Below, one piece after another: positions 1 through 7,498 of a DNA stretch of 8,908 nucleotides. Numbering within the stretch: position 1 is the stretch's first letter; each line of letters begins with the position of its first letter. Made by a program: the position numbers and the translations under genes. The stretch comes from an uncultured Prevotellaceae bacterium (GTDB taxonomy: Bacteria > Bacteroidota > Bacteroidia > Bacteroidales > Bacteroidaceae). The notes beneath the pieces were generated by a model. That model ran no database searches. It saw only the letters and a list, made by a program, of their open reading frames with translations, and was not told the DNA's origin. The DNA lies in assembly GCA_945827465.1 (NCBI GenBank), contig CALZOH010000135.1:1-8908 (forward strand), in the 5' to 3' direction.

Positions 1-631
1 GCCGCTGAAAGGTAACTAATTTCGTCGAACAAGAGCATATTCCCCGCCATGAAGGGCGTATGCGATACGCCCCTACACCTGTTCGGTCATAACATCCGGA
101 TCAATAAATGGGGATTTGATATTTTGTTTTGTTTATATCCGTTTGATTTCAACCGAATAATTGTAGGGGCGTATCGCATACGCCCTGACGTGGGCGAAAA
201 AGGCATAAATCGCCGCTGATTGGGTTCTAATTTCATCGAACAAGAGCATGTTCCCTGCCATGAAGGGCGTATGCGATACGCCCCTACACCTGTTCGGTCA
301 TAAAATCTGGGTCAATTAATGTGATTTGATATTTTGTTTTGGGTATATCCATTTGATTTTAACCGAAAAACTGTAGGGGCGTATCGCATACGCCCTGACG
401 TGGGCGAAAAAGGCGTAAATTGCCGCTGAAAGGTTACTAATTTCGTCGAATAAAAGCATGTTCCCTGCCGTGAAGGGCGTATGCGATACGCCCCTACACC
501 TGTTCGATCATAACATCCGGATTAATTAATGGGATTTGATATTTTGTTTTGGGTATTATCATTTGATTTCAACCGAATATCTGTGGGGGCGTATCGCATA
601 CGCCCTGATGTTGGCGAATAAGGTGTTTATT
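1..631. repeat. REP/BIME-like array, 210-bp tandem units with inverted hairpin pairs
   Basis: Three tandem units start at about 1, 212 and 422 (steps of 211 and 210 bp), each opening with GCCGCTGA. Each unit carries two copies of one palindrome in opposite orientation. Minus-orientation hairpins lie at 54-72, 265-283 and 475-493; plus-orientation hairpins lie at 167-185, 377-395 and 587-605. The plus-strand core is GGGCGTATCGCATACGCCC, an 8-bp stem with a CGC loop, preceded directly by GTAG (GTGG in the 587 copy). Spacing inside the unit is also fixed: 98 bp from a plus copy to the next minus copy, and 112 or 113 bp from minus to plus. Alternating orientation resembles the BIME mosaics made of REP elements. 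The first base of the window coincides with a unit start, so the array probably continues to the left. Confidence 0.9.
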
Positions 632-756
632 GCGCCAATGAATGATGATACGGAAAATTTTCGACGATGTATTTTGGTGAAATCCGTTTGAATTTGAGCG
701 AACAAGTGTAGGGGCGTATCGCATACGCCCTCACGTTGGCGAATGAGGGGTGATTT
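632..756 (+). repeat. Extra REP-like half-unit
   Basis: A single plus-orientation hairpin at 712-730 lies 125 bp after the previous plus copy, breaking the alternation of the 210-bp units. It has the full GTAG foot and the invariant 19-base core. Its upstream flank reads GAGCGAACAAGT, which resembles the flank of the 84-bp units near the right edge of the window more than the AACCGAA flank of the 210-bp units. After the hairpin, CACGTTGGCGAATGA resembles the 210-bp type again. It appears to be an inserted or recombined mosaic piece. Confidence 0.75.
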
Positions 757-1040
757 GCCGCTGAAAGGTAACTAATTTCGTTGAATAAGAGCATATTCCC
801 TGCCATGAAGGGCGTATGCGATACGCCCCTACACATGTTCGCTGGAAATATCTGACTAAATGATTGATTTTTGTTGTTATTCTCCGCCATGAAGGGCGTA
901 TGCGATACGCTCCTACACTTGTTCGCTGGAAATATCTGACTAAATGAATGATTTTAGTTGTTATTCCCTGCCATGAAGGGCGTATGCGATACGCCCCTAC
1001 ACTTGTTCGATGAAAATCATGGACTCAATCAATGGGGTTA
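757..1040 (-). repeat. REP-like array, 84-bp tandem units, minus orientation
   Basis: Three minus-orientation hairpins lie at 810-828, 894-912 and 978-996, exactly 84 bp apart. The first is a hybrid: its left flank (GCCGCTGAAAGGTAACTAAT at 757) is that of the 210-bp unit, while its right flank (GTTCGCTGGAAATATCTGAC) is that of the 84-bp unit. The 894 copy has one stem change (T at 911, giving a G-T pair). After the last hairpin, recognisable unit sequence continues to about 1040; its reverse complement (TCCATGATT then ATCGAACAAGT) closely matches units of the array at the right end of the window. The copies point the same way as transcription arriving from the leftward operon. Confidence 0.88.
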
Positions 1041-1129
1041 GATGTTTTTATTTGCTGATATACCACTCGTTTTTTGGTGTCAATGGTTTTGCTTGGCTGT
1101 AAAATGGACTGACGGCGGCTTTTTACATG

Positions 1130-1243
1130 TTCTACATGGATGAAATGTGACTGCCTATTGCTGTTTACTCATTCCTCACGACTGAAATTACCACTGCCAG
1201 GGGGATGGCAATGGGTTCTACTGCGTGGGGAATGACTGCCTAT
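1130..1243 (+). repeat. Imperfect direct repeat, two copies of about 28 bp
   Basis: TTCTAC at 1130-1135 followed by TGACTGCCTAT at 1148-1158 recurs as TTCTAC at 1216-1221 and TGACTGCCTAT at 1233-1243. The offset is 85 to 86 bp. The sequence between the two conserved blocks is only partly alike. The offset is close to the 84-bp period of the neighbouring array, but the sequence does not resemble the array unit, so a relationship is not supported. Confidence 0.35.
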
Positions 1244-1620
1244 GAATTTTGAGGGGTTTTGCACGGGGTCGGATGGGATGAACGCTGTTCGGCGAGGGAT
1301 TCTTTTGGACGAAAATCGTCTGGATGCTGTGCGACGTGAATATTTTTGGGAGTAAATGGGGCTGGCTGCGTGTCTTTCAAGGTTCTTTTTAGGGTAGGTT
1401 GATGTAACGGCCGGGCGGCGAGGATTTTTTAGGGGCGCGATCGGGTTGAATGCTCGGACGCGAGAGTTTTGCAGGCCTGAAAATGATTTGGCGGCGCGGT
1501 GGGAATGACATTTTTCTCCGAAAATGGTTCTGACCGATGGCGGTGAAGAACTCTGATGTTCGGGATTGATGGCTGGTTTTTCGCCCGGAGCCGCTCTTTC
1601 CTGCCTATAAATAATTAATG

Positions 1621-1628
1621 CAAAGATA
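1621..1628 (-). promoter_or_regulatory. Promoter-like -7 box reading leftward
   Basis: On the minus strand the bases read TATCTTTG followed by CA, a match to the Bacteroidetes -7 consensus TAnnTTTG. No clear TTTG is seen at the expected -33 distance. It lies just beyond the ybaK-like stop codon and points into the gene-free region, so it would drive a noncoding transcript or a degraded gene. It may also be a chance match. Confidence 0.35.
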
Positions 1629-1645
1629 TGATTTTTCTCTCAGAT

Positions 1646-1671
1646 ACAGAAATGTTTGTGAAATTTTCTGT
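1646..1671 (-). terminator. Possible terminator hairpin after the ybaK-like gene
   Basis: ACAGAAA at 1646-1652 is perfectly complementary to TTTCTGT at 1665-1671, and the intervening bases can add a short TTT/AAA helix. The hairpin begins immediately after the leftward gene's stop codon (1674-1672). It is AT-rich and no uninterrupted T run follows on the minus strand, so it is not a textbook intrinsic terminator. Confidence 0.35.
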
Positions 1672-2160
1672 TCAGGCTTCGCTTTCTTCGGTGGCGATGT
1701 CGGCAAAGGTGGCGCGGGCCATTTTTGCGAGGTCTTGGGGACTGATGCGCAGCTGGAGGCCGCGTCGCCCGGCGCTGACGTAGATGTAGGGGAAGTTTTG
1801 AGCACTTGTATCGATGTAAGTGGGCAGTGCCTTCTTCATGCCAATGGGCGAACAGCCGCCACGGATGTATCCCGTGGTGGGCAGCAGGAGTTTTAGCGGC
1901 AGAGGTTCACATTTCTTGTTGCCGCTGGCCTTCGCTGCGTGCTTGAGGTGCACTTCGAGATGACCGGGAACGACGCATACGAGGTGTTTGACCTTGTCGC
2001 CGGTGAGCACAATGGTTTTGAACACCTGATGAATGTCTTCGCCCAGTTCGCGAGCTACGGTTTCGGCACCAAGATCGTCTTCGTGAACGGTGTAAGGCAC
2101 CAGTTGATAGGGGATATGTGCCTGATCGAGCAGGCGGGCAACGTTTGTTTTTTCTGCCAT
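1672..2160 (-). CDS. ybaK: YbaK/EbsC-family aminoacyl-tRNA deacylase
   Basis: The 162-residue protein has the length and motifs of the YbaK/EbsC branch of the YbaK/ProRS-associated editing domain superfamily. Proteins of this branch hydrolyse mischarged Cys-tRNA(Pro), acting in trans beside prolyl-tRNA synthetase in the cytoplasm. Visible signatures are VFKTIVL at 46-52, with Lys48 corresponding to the family's essential lysine, and GYIRGGCSPIG at 97-107, the glycine-rich substrate-pocket loop, followed by MKK. No signal peptide is present. It is the last gene of the leftward operon, 98 bp after uvrA; that gap contains a small CCCCT/AGGGG hairpin (2189-2202). The ATG start gives the usual family N-terminus (LLDQAHIPYQL). 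Specificity for Cys-tRNA(Pro) rather than another misacylated tRNA is inferred from the family and cannot be read from the sequence. Confidence 0.9.
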   Translation of the reverse strand: MAEKTNVARLLDQAHIPYQLVPYTVHEDDLGAETVARELGEDIHQVFKTIVLTGDKVKHLVCVVPGHLEVHLKHAAKASGNKKCEPLPLKLLLPTTGYIRGGCSPIGMKKALPTYIDTSAQNFPYIYVSAGRRGLQLRISPQDLAKMARATFADIATEESEA

Positions 2161-2258
2161 GGTTCTAAAAGGATTGATTTAGTTGTTCCCCCTTGCGAGG
2201 GGAGGACTGAGATTTTGTCGCCAGGCTTTCATTCGAGGCGATATTCATCTGAAATCGT

Positions 2259-5063
2259 TTAAATATATTGAGCGGTATAGCCACATCCTTTTTGGGCCAC
2301 TTCTTCAGGCGTTCCTTGGTCGACAATATAGCCTCCGAACTTGCCGCCATCGCGTCCCATGTCGATGATGTAGTCTGCCTGGCGGATGACATCGAGATTG
2401 TGCTCGATGATGATGACTGTGTTGCCGCGGTCAACGAGTTTTTCGAGCACGGACATCAGTACCCGGATGTCTTCAAAGTGCAGTCCGGTGGTGGGCTCAT
2501 CCAAAATGTAGAGCGTCTTGCCTGTATCTTTCCGACTAAGCTCTGTGGCGAGCTTGACGCGTTGGCTTTCGCCGCCTGAAAGGGTCGTGGACGACTGTCC
2601 TAACTTGACGTAACCGAGTCCGACCTGCTTCAGGGCAGAGATTTTGCGCAAAATGGTGGGTACATTGTCGAAAAATTCTACGGCTTGGTTGACTGTCATG
2701 TCGAGGACGTCTGAAATGCTCTTTCCTTTGTACCTTACTTCGAGTGTTTCGCGGTTGTAGCGCTTGCCGTGGCAGGTTTCGCACGGTACCATGACGTTGG
2801 GAAGGAAATTCATCTCAATATTTTTGTAGCCATTGCCCTTACAAGTGGGGCAGCGGCCTCCTGCCACGTTGAAGGAGAAGCGGCCCGGCCCGTAGCCGCG
2901 CATGCCTGCCTCGGGGAGAGAGGCAAAAAGGTTGCGGATATCGTTAAATACGCCTGTATAAGTGGCTGGATTGGAGCGGGGAATGCGTCCTATGGGCGAT
3001 TGATCTACATTGATGACCTTGTCAAGGTGTTCCAGGCCCGAAATAGAGTCGTAGGGCAGCGGTTCTTGTTGTGATCGGTAGAAATGAGCGCTTAAAATGG
3101 GCAGAAGAGTGTTTGATATGAGTGAACTCTTGCCACTGCCCGACACGCCAGTGACTACTGTGAGCGTACCAAGGGGAAAATCGACGTTGATACCCTTCAA
3201 ATTATTGCCGCGAGCCCCGCGCAGGCTCAGGTAGTGCCCGTTCCCCTCGCGGCGAGGCTTGTGGCGGGGCAGTGAGAGCTCTCCATTGAGGTATTGGGCA
3301 GTGAGGGTGTGGGTGGAAAGCATGTTTTCGTACGTACCTTGATATACCACTTCGCCGCCAAGGCGTCCTGCGCGCGGACCAAGGTCTACGATGTAGTCGG
3401 CTTGTCTCATCATCTCCTCATCATGCTCTACCACGATGACGGTATTGCCCATGTCGCGGAGTTTTTTGAGTGAATTGATGAGGCGTTGGTTATCTCGCTG
3501 GTGAAGACCGATGCTGGGCTCGTCGAGAATGTATAGTACGCCGACTAATTGCGATCCGATTTGCGTGGCCAAGCGTATGCGCTGGCTTTCGCCGCCTGAA
3601 AGCGTGACCGAAGGGCGTGATAGGGTGAGATAACCCAGTCCGACGTCGCGCAGAAAGTTCACGCGCTTGATAATTTCGGCTTGAATATCGTAGGCAATCG
3701 TCATTTGCGTTTTATTCAGCTTTCCGTACAAGACGAGCAGCCAAGTGTTTAAGGAATCGAGGTCCATCGAGGCCACCTCGTGGATGTTTTTGCCGTCGAT
3801 GAAGAAGTGAAGGGCTTCGCGGTTGAGTCGTGCGCCGTGGCACTCGGGGCAAACGGTGGTGCTGTTGAACTGATCTGCCCATTTGCGGGCTGCAGCCGAC
3901 ATTTCGCGGTCGCACATTTGCTCGATATAACGTCCAAGGCCTTCGTAGGAGACATAATAATCGTTGGTGGTGTGCATGACCGAGGCCGGTATGCGCAAAT
4001 CACGCTCGGTGCCGTTGATGATTTCGTCGAGGGCTTCCTCCGGCACGGCTGCAAGAGGTGTGTCGAGGTCGCATTCGTATTCGCTCAGCAGTGCTTCGAG
4101 CTTCCAGAAGATGAGTGAGGCACTGTATTTGCCCAAGGGAGCTATGCCGCCCTTGCGGATGCTGAGTTCCGGCCGTGGGATGACCTTCTCGATGTCGATG
4201 AAGTTGATCTGTCCCAAGCCGCGACACTTCGGACAGGCGCCCATGGGAGAATTAAACGAAAAATCATGGGGAGAAGGATCGTGGTAAGAGATGCCCGAGA
4301 CGGGGCACATCAACTGCTTGCTGTAGAAGCGTGTTTCCTGGGTCTGATCATCCATAACGGCCAGCATGTTGTCTCCATGACGGAAAGCAGTAGCCACGCT
4401 TTTGGTCAGTCGGTCCTTATCACCGGCCTTGACCACCATCTTGTCGATGACGATGTCGATGCTATGGTTCTGGTAACGGTTAAGTTTGAGTCCTGAGATG
4501 ATTTCTTTCACTTCACCATCGATGCGAGCGTGAAGGAAGCCCTTCTTCCTGATGGATTCAAACAATTCGCGGTAGTGTCCTTTCCTGTTTCGCACGACAG
4601 GAGCCAGCAGATAGATGCGGTGGCCTTCGTACCGCTCGAGGATAAGGCTGAGAATCTTCTCTTCGGTATATTTCACCATGGGTTCACCGCTCACGTACGA
4701 ATAGGCAATGCCGATGCGCGCGTAAAGCAGTCTGAGATAATCGTAGATTTCGGTGACCGTGCCTACAGTAGACCTGGGATTGCGGTTGGTGGTCTTCTGA
4801 TCGATGGAAATAACGGGACTGAGGCCTGAGATCTTGTCTACATCGGGACGTTCAAGGTTGTCGAGAAAGTTTCGGGCGTATGCCGAGAAGGTTTCGATGT
4901 ATCGGCGCTGGCCTTCGGAATAAATGGTGTCGAAGGCAAGGGAGCTTTTGCCGCTACCACTCAGCCCCGTGATGACGGTGAGGCTGTCGCGCGGAATGGT
5001 AACGTCTATGTTCTTTAGATTATGTTCTCTGGCTCCCCAGACGTGGATATTATTGTCCGACAT
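2259..5063 (-). CDS. uvrA: UvrABC excision nuclease subunit A
   Basis: UvrA is the damage-recognition ATPase of nucleotide excision repair; as a dimer it loads UvrB onto DNA lesions. The 934 residues are full length for UvrA. It has two ABC modules: Walker A GLSGSGKSS at 33-41 and GVSGSGKSS at 639-647, signatures LSGGESQ at 488-494 and 828-834, Walker B YILDEP at 511-516 and 852-857, and switch histidines in VVEHD and IIEHN. The insertion at about 115-240 matches the UvrB-binding region, marking a UvrA1 type rather than the shorter UvrA2. The C-terminal zinc module is intact (C738, C741, C761, C764), and CPEC is present at 405-408. The first zinc module is incomplete: C253, C277 and C280 are present, but residue 256 is Ser (CPVS). 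The start lies 12 bp after the stop of the upstream gene, so the two are probably cotranscribed, with ybaK following. No damage-regulated operator was recognised. Confidence 0.98.
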   Translation of the reverse strand: MSDNNIHVWGAREHNLKNIDVTIPRDSLTVITGLSGSGKSSLAFDTIYSEGQRRYIETFSAYARNFLDNLERPDVDKISGLSPVISIDQKTTNRNPRSTVGTVTEIYDYLRLLYARIGIAYSYVSGEPMVKYTEEKILSLILERYEGHRIYLLAPVVRNRKGHYRELFESIRKKGFLHARIDGEVKEIISGLKLNRYQNHSIDIVIDKMVVKAGDKDRLTKSVATAFRHGDNMLAVMDDQTQETRFYSKQLMCPVSGISYHDPSPHDFSFNSPMGACPKCRGLGQINFIDIEKVIPRPELSIRKGGIAPLGKYSASLIFWKLEALLSEYECDLDTPLAAVPEEALDEIINGTERDLRIPASVMHTTNDYYVSYEGLGRYIEQMCDREMSAAARKWADQFNSTTVCPECHGARLNREALHFFIDGKNIHEVASMDLDSLNTWLLVLYGKLNKTQMTIAYDIQAEIIKRVNFLRDVGLGYLTLSRPSVTLSGGESQRIRLATQIGSQLVGVLYILDEPSIGLHQRDNQRLINSLKKLRDMGNTVIVVEHDEEMMRQADYIVDLGPRAGRLGGEVVYQGTYENMLSTHTLTAQYLNGELSLPRHKPRREGNGHYLSLRGARGNNLKGINVDFPLGTLTVVTGVSGSGKSSLISNTLLPILSAHFYRSQQEPLPYDSISGLEHLDKVINVDQSPIGRIPRSNPATYTGVFNDIRNLFASLPEAGMRGYGPGRFSFNVAGGRCPTCKGNGYKNIEMNFLPNVMVPCETCHGKRYNRETLEVRYKGKSISDVLDMTVNQAVEFFDNVPTILRKISALKQVGLGYVKLGQSSTTLSGGESQRVKLATELSRKDTGKTLYILDEPTTGLHFEDIRVLMSVLEKLVDRGNTVIIIEHNLDVIRQADYIIDMGRDGGKFGGYIVDQGTPEEVAQKGCGYTAQYI

Positions 5064-5075
5064 GGGAGGTAAAGA

Positions 5076-5777
5076 CTATGGTTCAGTGTTGTTCTGCTCT
5101 TCGTAATAGCTTCGGAGAAGGGTGACAGCCTTCCTGATTTTATAAACACGTCCATCGGCTCCCTTGGCATCGATGCGGCAGTAGTAAACACCGTCTGCCA
5201 CGTCGTGGCCACCTGCTTTTCCGTCCCAACCGGAGTTGATGTCATCCCATTCAAAGAGCTTTTTGCCCCAACGGTTAAATATGTAGCCTTTGAATTGAAT
5301 GATACTGCGGTGATCGTCCTTTACGCGGAAAATGTCATTCTGTCCGTCGCCGTTAGGAGAAAAGGCATTGGGCACGTTCAGCACCGATTCGCTGGCAGTA
5401 ACCGAGAACGGTTCGCTGATTTCATACTCTATCGTGTCGGAAGCATGCGTAAAAGTGATGAAGAGCTTAATGTATGACGAGCCCGACTCCATAAACGTGT
5501 AGTCGAAGTCGGCATCATAGCGAACCAAGAAGGGATTCTCTTCTTCGCCAGCCTTATATACGCGCCATTCATAACGTGCCGAGTAGCTGCCAAGGTTACT
5601 CACGTTGGAAGTGAAGTGTGCCGCAATGGGGGCAGAGCCCGAGTAGGCCTGATTTTCTTCTTCTCCGTCTTCGGTATCGATGATCATCTTGGGCGAAGCC
5701 GTTGGATAGTCTTGGGCAAATGCTGCCAACGCCATCAATAAAGCTGAAATAAGGAAGGTAAGTCTGTAACAGTACAT
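5076..5777 (-). CDS. Exported protein with T9SS type B (CHU_C) C-terminal domain
   Basis: The 233-residue protein begins with a signal peptide (about 1-21, hydrophobic FLISALLMALAAFAQ). A region at about 45-127 reads like a PKD-type immunoglobulin-like beta domain (YEWRVYKAG, then FMESGSSYIKLFITF). The end, about 134-222, matches the gliding-motility-associated C-terminal domain (CHU_C, T9SS type B): NAFSPNGDGQNDIF at 138-150, FNRWGKKLFEW at 167-177 and GWDG at 183-186. Such domains direct proteins through the outer membrane by T9SS. Oddities are that there is almost no passenger besides the PKD-like region, and about 12 polar residues (ending EEQNNTEP) follow the usual final beta strand. It is the first gene of the leftward operon and has a promoter-like box about 24 bp upstream. 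The passenger's function is unknown, and secretion depends on T9SS genes elsewhere in the genome. Confidence 0.88.
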   Translation of the reverse strand: MYCYRLTFLISALLMALAAFAQDYPTASPKMIIDTEDGEEENQAYSGSAPIAAHFTSNVSNLGSYSARYEWRVYKAGEEENPFLVRYDADFDYTFMESGSSYIKLFITFTHASDTIEYEISEPFSVTASESVLNVPNAFSPNGDGQNDIFRVKDDHRSIIQFKGYIFNRWGKKLFEWDDINSGWDGKAGGHDVADGVYYCRIDAKGADGRVYKIRKAVTLLRSYYEEQNNTEP

Positions 5778-5800
5778 ATATTATTCTCGGAAACTTTCTG

Positions 5801-5808
5801 CAAAAGTA
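5801..5808 (-). promoter_or_regulatory. -7 box for the leftward operon
   Basis: The minus strand reads TACTTTTG followed by C, matching the Bacteroidetes -7 consensus TAnnTTTG. Transcription would start about 18 bases before the ATG at 5777, giving a short AT-rich leader without a Shine-Dalgarno motif. No good TTTG is found at the -33 distance. It is one arm of an 11-bp inverted repeat shared with the opposing promoter. Confidence 0.6.
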
Positions 5809-5840
5809 CACTTTTCCCGTGAAATGGCTACTTTTTTTTG

Positions 5841-5848
5841 TACTTTTG
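5841..5848 (+). promoter_or_regulatory. -7 box for the rightward operon
   Basis: TACTTTTG followed by C matches the Bacteroidetes -7 consensus TAnnTTTG, 25 bp before the ATG at 5874. The -33 element is weak: only T-rich sequence is found upstream. It is the second arm of the inverted repeat with the box at 5801-5808. Confidence 0.6.
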
Positions 5849-5873
5849 CGGTCGGTAATCAAAGTTAGTATAA

Positions 5874-7493
5874 ATGACTCAAGTGAGAATATGGTTGTTC
5901 GTTTGCCTGATGTGCCTGTGGGGCGGCAGTGCCCTTGTGCCCGCCAGAGCCCAAAACAGCGTGTTGATTCAGACCCTCGAAGACGGTGAACGACTGCATA
6001 CCATCCAACCCGGAGAAACACTCTATGGACTGACGCGCCTTTACGGCGTGACGGCAGAGGCTATTTGTGCGGCCAATCCCGGTCTGAGCGCCCAGAACTT
6101 CAAAGCCGGCACCGTGATACTGATTCCGAAACCCACCGAAGAGCCTGCTAAAACCGAAGAACAACCTGCCCAGGAGGCTGCCAGTGAAAAACCCGTGGGA
6201 ATAGCCGGCTCAAACTGCCGCGAGATGCACCGCGTCAAGAGCAAGGAAACCCTCTTCAGCATTGCGCAGAAGTATGGCGTGACGTTGGAAGAACTGCGGG
6301 CAGCCAATCCGGAGACCCTACAGCCCGGTTACGAACTCAAAAAGAAAGACGTACTGTGTATTCCCTATCATCGCGAACCAACCAAAGCCGTGAAGGTGGA
6401 AGAAAAAGCGCCGAGCAATGAAGAACTCTTCCGTCAGGTGCGTGGTGAGGAGCGAGGACTCTCTACGATTCGCGTGGGAGTGGTACTTCCCCTGAAAGAA
6501 CAGACTCCGCTGGCGGCCCGAACCCTCGATTTTTACCGAGGACTCCTGATGGCCGTTGACAGCATGAAGCATACGGGCCTGAATTTTGAAATCTACACCT
6601 TCGATGCAGGTACTACGGCCGAAGATATCAACCGAGTGTTGCAGCGCCCGATCTTCCCCCAGCTTGACATTGTATTCGGTCCCGTCGATCCGACACAAAT
6701 CAAGGCCGTGAGCAAGGTATCGGAGCAGTGGAAGATACCGATGGTGGTGCCATTTTACAGTAAAAGCGAGGAGGTATTCACCAATCCTTACTTATTTGTG
6801 CTTAACGCACCCGACACCATCCAATATGTCGAGGCAGAAAGACTCTTCAAGGCCTCGTTTCAGGGACGTAACATCGTGATGGTAGACACTGGCGAGAAGA
6901 CCGATGGCTTTGTGTCTTACCTGAAAAAGGACTTCCCCTCCCTGCGTTACACAAAACTTCCGGTGGATGAGAATACATTGATCTCGCGTCTGGACGAAAA
7001 TAAGGAAAATGTCATCGTGCTGTCGTCGGCTGACCTCAAGTCACTCAACATTTTTATGCCGGTGATGCGCAATGTGGTGCAGTCGCGCCCTGAACTGAAG
7101 CTGAAACTCTTCGGTTATCCGGAGTGGCTCACGTATAGCGGTTCGCTGGTCGAAGATTACTGTGTGGCCGATACCTATATATATAGCTCCTTCTTCACGG
7201 ACTATGCTTCTCCGGCGTTTACGGACTTCAGCAATCGTTTTCTGAAGAATTTCAACACCGAAATGTTACGGGGCACGCCGCGTATGGGTGTCTACGGCTA
7301 CGACTGCGGCCTGTTTTTCTTCAAGGGGCTCTCGCGCCACGGGAAGAACTTCTCCGTACAGGCCAACGAGGTGCAACACTTGCAGCACAAGTTCCGCATG
7401 CAGCGCGTGAGCACTTGGGGCGGCATGTTTAACCGCACCATGCAACTGGTGAGATACATGCCCAATCATCAAATAGAAATCCATCAACTCTGA
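5874..7493 (+). CDS. Periplasmic protein, two LysM domains plus type 1 periplasmic-binding fold
   Basis: The 539-residue protein starts with a signal peptide (about 1-26, ending ARAQ; no lipobox). LysM 1 spans about 42-85 (HTIQPGETLYGLTRLYGVT) and LysM 2 about 118-164 (HRVKSKETLFSIAQKYGVT); LysM domains bind peptidoglycan. A Pro/Glu/Lys-rich linker separates them. From about 198 to 535 the sequence resembles the type 1 periplasmic-binding (LIVBP-like) fold: IRVGVVLPL at 199-207, DFYRGLLMAVDSM at 219-231, FGPVDP at 268-273 and IPMVVPF at 288-294. No ABC permease or ATPase gene is nearby, so an anchoring or sensing role near the cell wall seems more likely than transport. This architecture is familiar in Bacteroidetes, often annotated as LysM or amino-acid-binding protein, but its ligand is not known to me. 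The next gene begins 5 bp after its stop, so the two are translated from one operon. Confidence 0.9.
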   Translation: MTQVRIWLFVCLMCLWGGSALVPARAQNSVLIQTLEDGERLHTIQPGETLYGLTRLYGVTAEAICAANPGLSAQNFKAGTVILIPKPTEEPAKTEEQPAQEAASEKPVGIAGSNCREMHRVKSKETLFSIAQKYGVTLEELRAANPETLQPGYELKKKDVLCIPYHREPTKAVKVEEKAPSNEELFRQVRGEERGLSTIRVGVVLPLKEQTPLAARTLDFYRGLLMAVDSMKHTGLNFEIYTFDAGTTAEDINRVLQRPIFPQLDIVFGPVDPTQIKAVSKVSEQWKIPMVVPFYSKSEEVFTNPYLFVLNAPDTIQYVEAERLFKASFQGRNIVMVDTGEKTDGFVSYLKKDFPSLRYTKLPVDENTLISRLDENKENVIVLSSADLKSLNIFMPVMRNVVQSRPELKLKLFGYPEWLTYSGSLVEDYCVADTYIYSSFFTDYASPAFTDFSNRFLKNFNTEMLRGTPRMGVYGYDCGLFFFKGLSRHGKNFSVQANEVQHLQHKFRMQRVSTWGGMFNRTMQLVRYMPNHQIEIHQL

Positions 7494-7498
7494 TTACC

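Larger units (their letters stand above)
1041..1645. other. Gene-free region, possible decayed or noncoding DNA
   Basis: No coding region with convincing family features was seen on either strand, and no tRNA-like or rRNA-like motif. Minor structures are an imperfect hairpin at 1191-1214 (TGCCA/TGGCA stem extended by CCA/TGG across one mismatch), an imperfect direct repeat, and a GC-rich complementary pair (1408-1417 with 1582-1593) next to a leftward promoter-like box. It separates the 3' end of the leftward operon from the left repeat array and may be decayed sequence. Confidence 0.6.

Noticed and set aside
627..890. Minus-strand 87-residue reading frame
   Set aside because: It lies wholly inside the repeat array and translates hairpin sequence; no protein family features.
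1191..1214. Hairpin CCA-TGCCA/TGGCA-TGG as a terminator
   Set aside because: It has a mismatch and no T run on either strand, and no gene ends next to it.
1939..2262. Plus-strand reading frames opposite the ybaK-like and uvrA genes
   Set aside because: They are antisense to strongly supported genes and show no recognisable protein features.
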